8,231 bases of DNA from JBFGFG01 sp041627475 (GTDB taxonomy: Bacteria; Actinomycetota; Nitriliruptoria; Nitriliruptorales; Nitriliruptoraceae), in assembly GCA_041627475.1 (NCBI GenBank), contig JBFKQZ010000141.1:1-8231 (forward strand), read 5' to 3'. Below the pieces are notes generated by a model. That model was not told the DNA's origin. It saw nothing but the letters and a program-made list of their open reading frames with translations, and searched no databases. A program made the translations under genes and the position numbers. Shown here in pieces: positions 6,938-8,231 of the stretch (position 1 is the stretch's first letter; every line of letters starts with the position of its first letter).

Positions 6938-8231
6938 ATGCGGGTGGACGGGCAGGACCTTCGGGGCGAGACGCTGACCGCGTCGGTGTGCGTGGTCGGC
7001 ACGGGTCCCGCGGGGCTGGCGGTGGCCAGCCGACTGGCGGGCACCGGAGTGGACGTCGTCCTCCTGGAACGTGGCGGCACCGCCACTGCCGCCTACGACC
7101 CCGCGGGCGAGAACGCCGACCGCGCGTACTACCGGCTCGACCGCACCCGGGCGACCGGCCTCGGCGGCACCGCCGGCCTGTGGCGCGCCGCCACGGGGAT
7201 GCGGACGCGACCGCTCTCGGAGCTCGACCTGCGGCCCCGAGCGGACGTCGACCGGCCGGGCTGGCCCGAGGCCGCGATGGACCTGCGCGGCTACTGGCAG
7301 GCCGCGGCCGGCTTCCTCGCGCTCGGGCACGTGGGCGAGCCGCTGCCGAGTGGCGCCGACCTCGTCGCGGGGTCCGACGTCGCCGAGACCTCCGTCTTCG
7401 CCGTGGGCGACGCGTCGGCCGTCATGGAGCACGCGTTCGTGCTCGCGGGCGAGGGCTCGCCCGTACGGGTCGTGACCGACGCCGAGGCCCTGGCGGTGGC
7501 GGACGGGGACCCGGCCGTCGTCGAGGTCGCGGTCGGCTCTGGCCGCCTCCGCGTCGAGGCACGTGCGGTCGTCGTGGCCGCCGGTGCGATCGAGACGGCC
7601 CGGCTGCTCCTGCTGTCGACCTCCGACCGGCACCCCGATGGGCTCGGCAACGACGCGGGGCTCGTGGGGCGCTACTTCAGCGAGCACCCGCACCTGCGGA
7701 CGGGCGTCCTCGAGCCCTCGGTGGCGCCCGGAGCGCTCGCGGCCTACCTCTGGCGCGAGGGTGGCGACGCGGACCGCCTCGGCTCCCTGCGCCTGACCGA
7801 CGAGGTCCTCGTTCGGGAGCGGCTGCTCACGTCGACGTGGGAGCTCCTCCCGCTCGGGCCCGGTCAGGAGACGCCGACCGGGCGGGCCCTCACCGAGCTG
7901 GTCGCCACGCGGCGGAGCTTCGGCCGCGCCGTGCCCGGGACGGGGCGGCGCGCCGCGCGGGTGATGGCTCATCCGGTGGACGCCGGCCGGGCGGCCCTCG
8001 GCGTGGTCCGTCGTCGGAGGAGCGCGGGGCCGGAGGTGGTCGCGGCCGGCCACTTCGCGCTCATGGCCATGACCGAGCCCGCCCCGAATCCCGACGCACG
8101 CGTGACGCTCGGGACGGCGAAGGACGGGCACGGTCGTCCTGTGGCGCGACTGCGCTGGGCCCGGCTCCCCGAGGACGAGCGGACCGTCGCCCGCACCCAG
8201 GAGCTGCTGGGCGACGAGCTCGAGCGCCTCG
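6938..8231 (+). CDS. GMC-family FAD-dependent oxidoreductase (3' truncated by window)
   Basis: The gene starts at ATG 6938 and stays open to the window end, giving 431 residues. Residues 17-30 carry the FAD Rossmann motif VCVVGTGPAGLAVA (GxGxxG at 21-26), followed by VVLLERGG (40-47), whose Glu44 should bind the FAD ribose. GLGGTAGLWRAATGM (74-88), GWPEAAMDL (108-116), VVVAAGAIETARLLLLS (211-227) and GLVGRYFSEHPH (241-252) are typical of glucose-methanol-choline (GMC) oxidoreductases. The C-terminal GMC domain opens at about 378 (TEPAPNPDARVTLG, then a D-x-x-G-x-P stretch). The catalytic His/Asn pair normally lies further on, beyond the window, so activity cannot be judged. No Tat or Sec signal and no transmembrane helix is seen, so it is probably cytoplasmic. 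Family members oxidise alcohols, sugars or sterols. Context suggests a sugar, polyol or glycan precursor as substrate (inference). It is divergent from the glycosyltransferase operon, possibly sharing control through the 84-bp gap. Confidence 0.88.
   Translation, partial: MRVDGQDLRGETLTASVCVVGTGPAGLAVASRLAGTGVDVVLLERGGTATAAYDPAGENADRAYYRLDRTRATGLGGTAGLWRAATGMRTRPLSELDLRPRADVDRPGWPEAAMDLRGYWQAAAGFLALGHVGEPLPSGADLVAGSDVAETSVFAVGDASAVMEHAFVLAGEGSPVRVVTDAEALAVADGDPAVVEVAVGSGRLRVEARAVVVAAGAIETARLLLLSTSDRHPDGLGNDAGLVGRYFSEHPHLRTGVLEPSVAPGALAAYLWREGGDADRLGSLRLTDEVLVRERLLTSTWELLPLGPGQETPTGRALTELVATRRSFGRAVPGTGRRAARVMAHPVDAGRAALGVVRRRRSAGPEVVAAGHFALMAMTEPAPNPDARVTLGTAKDGHGRPVARLRWARLPEDERTVARTQELLGDELERL

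Noticed and set aside
6854..8131. In-frame N-terminal extension of the minus-strand fusion protein by 426 codons
   Set aside because: It is antisense to the GMC oxidoreductase, shows no domain features, and the GT2 domain starts cleanly at GTG 6853 just downstream of a -10-like element.
1..8231. tRNA, rRNA, CRISPR, insertion sequence or attachment-site signals
   Set aside because: I found no repeat arrays, terminal inverted repeats, transposase motifs or tRNA-like cloverleaf. The window is almost wholly coding, with only one gap (84 bp).

Overview
This is a very GC-rich window with codon choice strongly biased to G/C in third positions. GTG starts dominate, genes are packed with 4-base overlaps, and the one ATG-started gene appears leaderless. 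Together these suggest a high-GC bacterium, most likely an actinomycete-type (Actinomycetota) chromosome. No marker gene fixes the lineage, so this is an inference. The content is part of a surface or exopolysaccharide biosynthesis locus that continues past both edges.

Layout: (A) 1-3571, plus strand, a tight operon. It holds the 3' part of an O-antigen ligase/polymerase-like membrane protein, a family 2 glycosyltransferase, and an N-terminally membrane-anchored right-handed beta-helix protein. Both junctions are GTGA overlaps. (B) 3555-6853, minus strand, a second operon converging on the first. It is transcribed from about 6880 and encodes an unusual 700-residue fusion of a GT2 glycosyltransferase and a GT4-type glycosyltransferase. 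A stand-alone 399-residue GT4 glycosyltransferase follows, again through a GTGA overlap. The two operons overlap tail to tail by 17 bp inside a small palindrome that contains both stop codons. (C) 6854-6937, an 84-bp divergent promoter region with a -10-like TANNNT element for each direction and a near-perfect 12-bp direct repeat between them. (D) 6938-8231, plus strand, the 5' part of a GMC-family FAD-dependent oxidoreductase, cut by the window end.

Likely joint role (inference): the glycosyltransferases (four catalytic domains in three proteins) build a glycan repeat unit in the cytoplasm. The ligase/polymerase-like protein polymerises or transfers it at the outer face of the membrane. The beta-helix protein may bind or process the exported polymer, and the GMC enzyme may oxidise a sugar or polyol. 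No initiating transferase, flippase, chain-length regulator or nucleotide-sugar gene lies in the window. I see no RNA genes, mobile elements or CRISPR. The best candidates for novelty are the GT2-GT4 fusion with an eroded GT4 catalytic motif, the GMC oxidoreductase in a glycan locus, and the anchored beta-helix protein coupled to the ligase.
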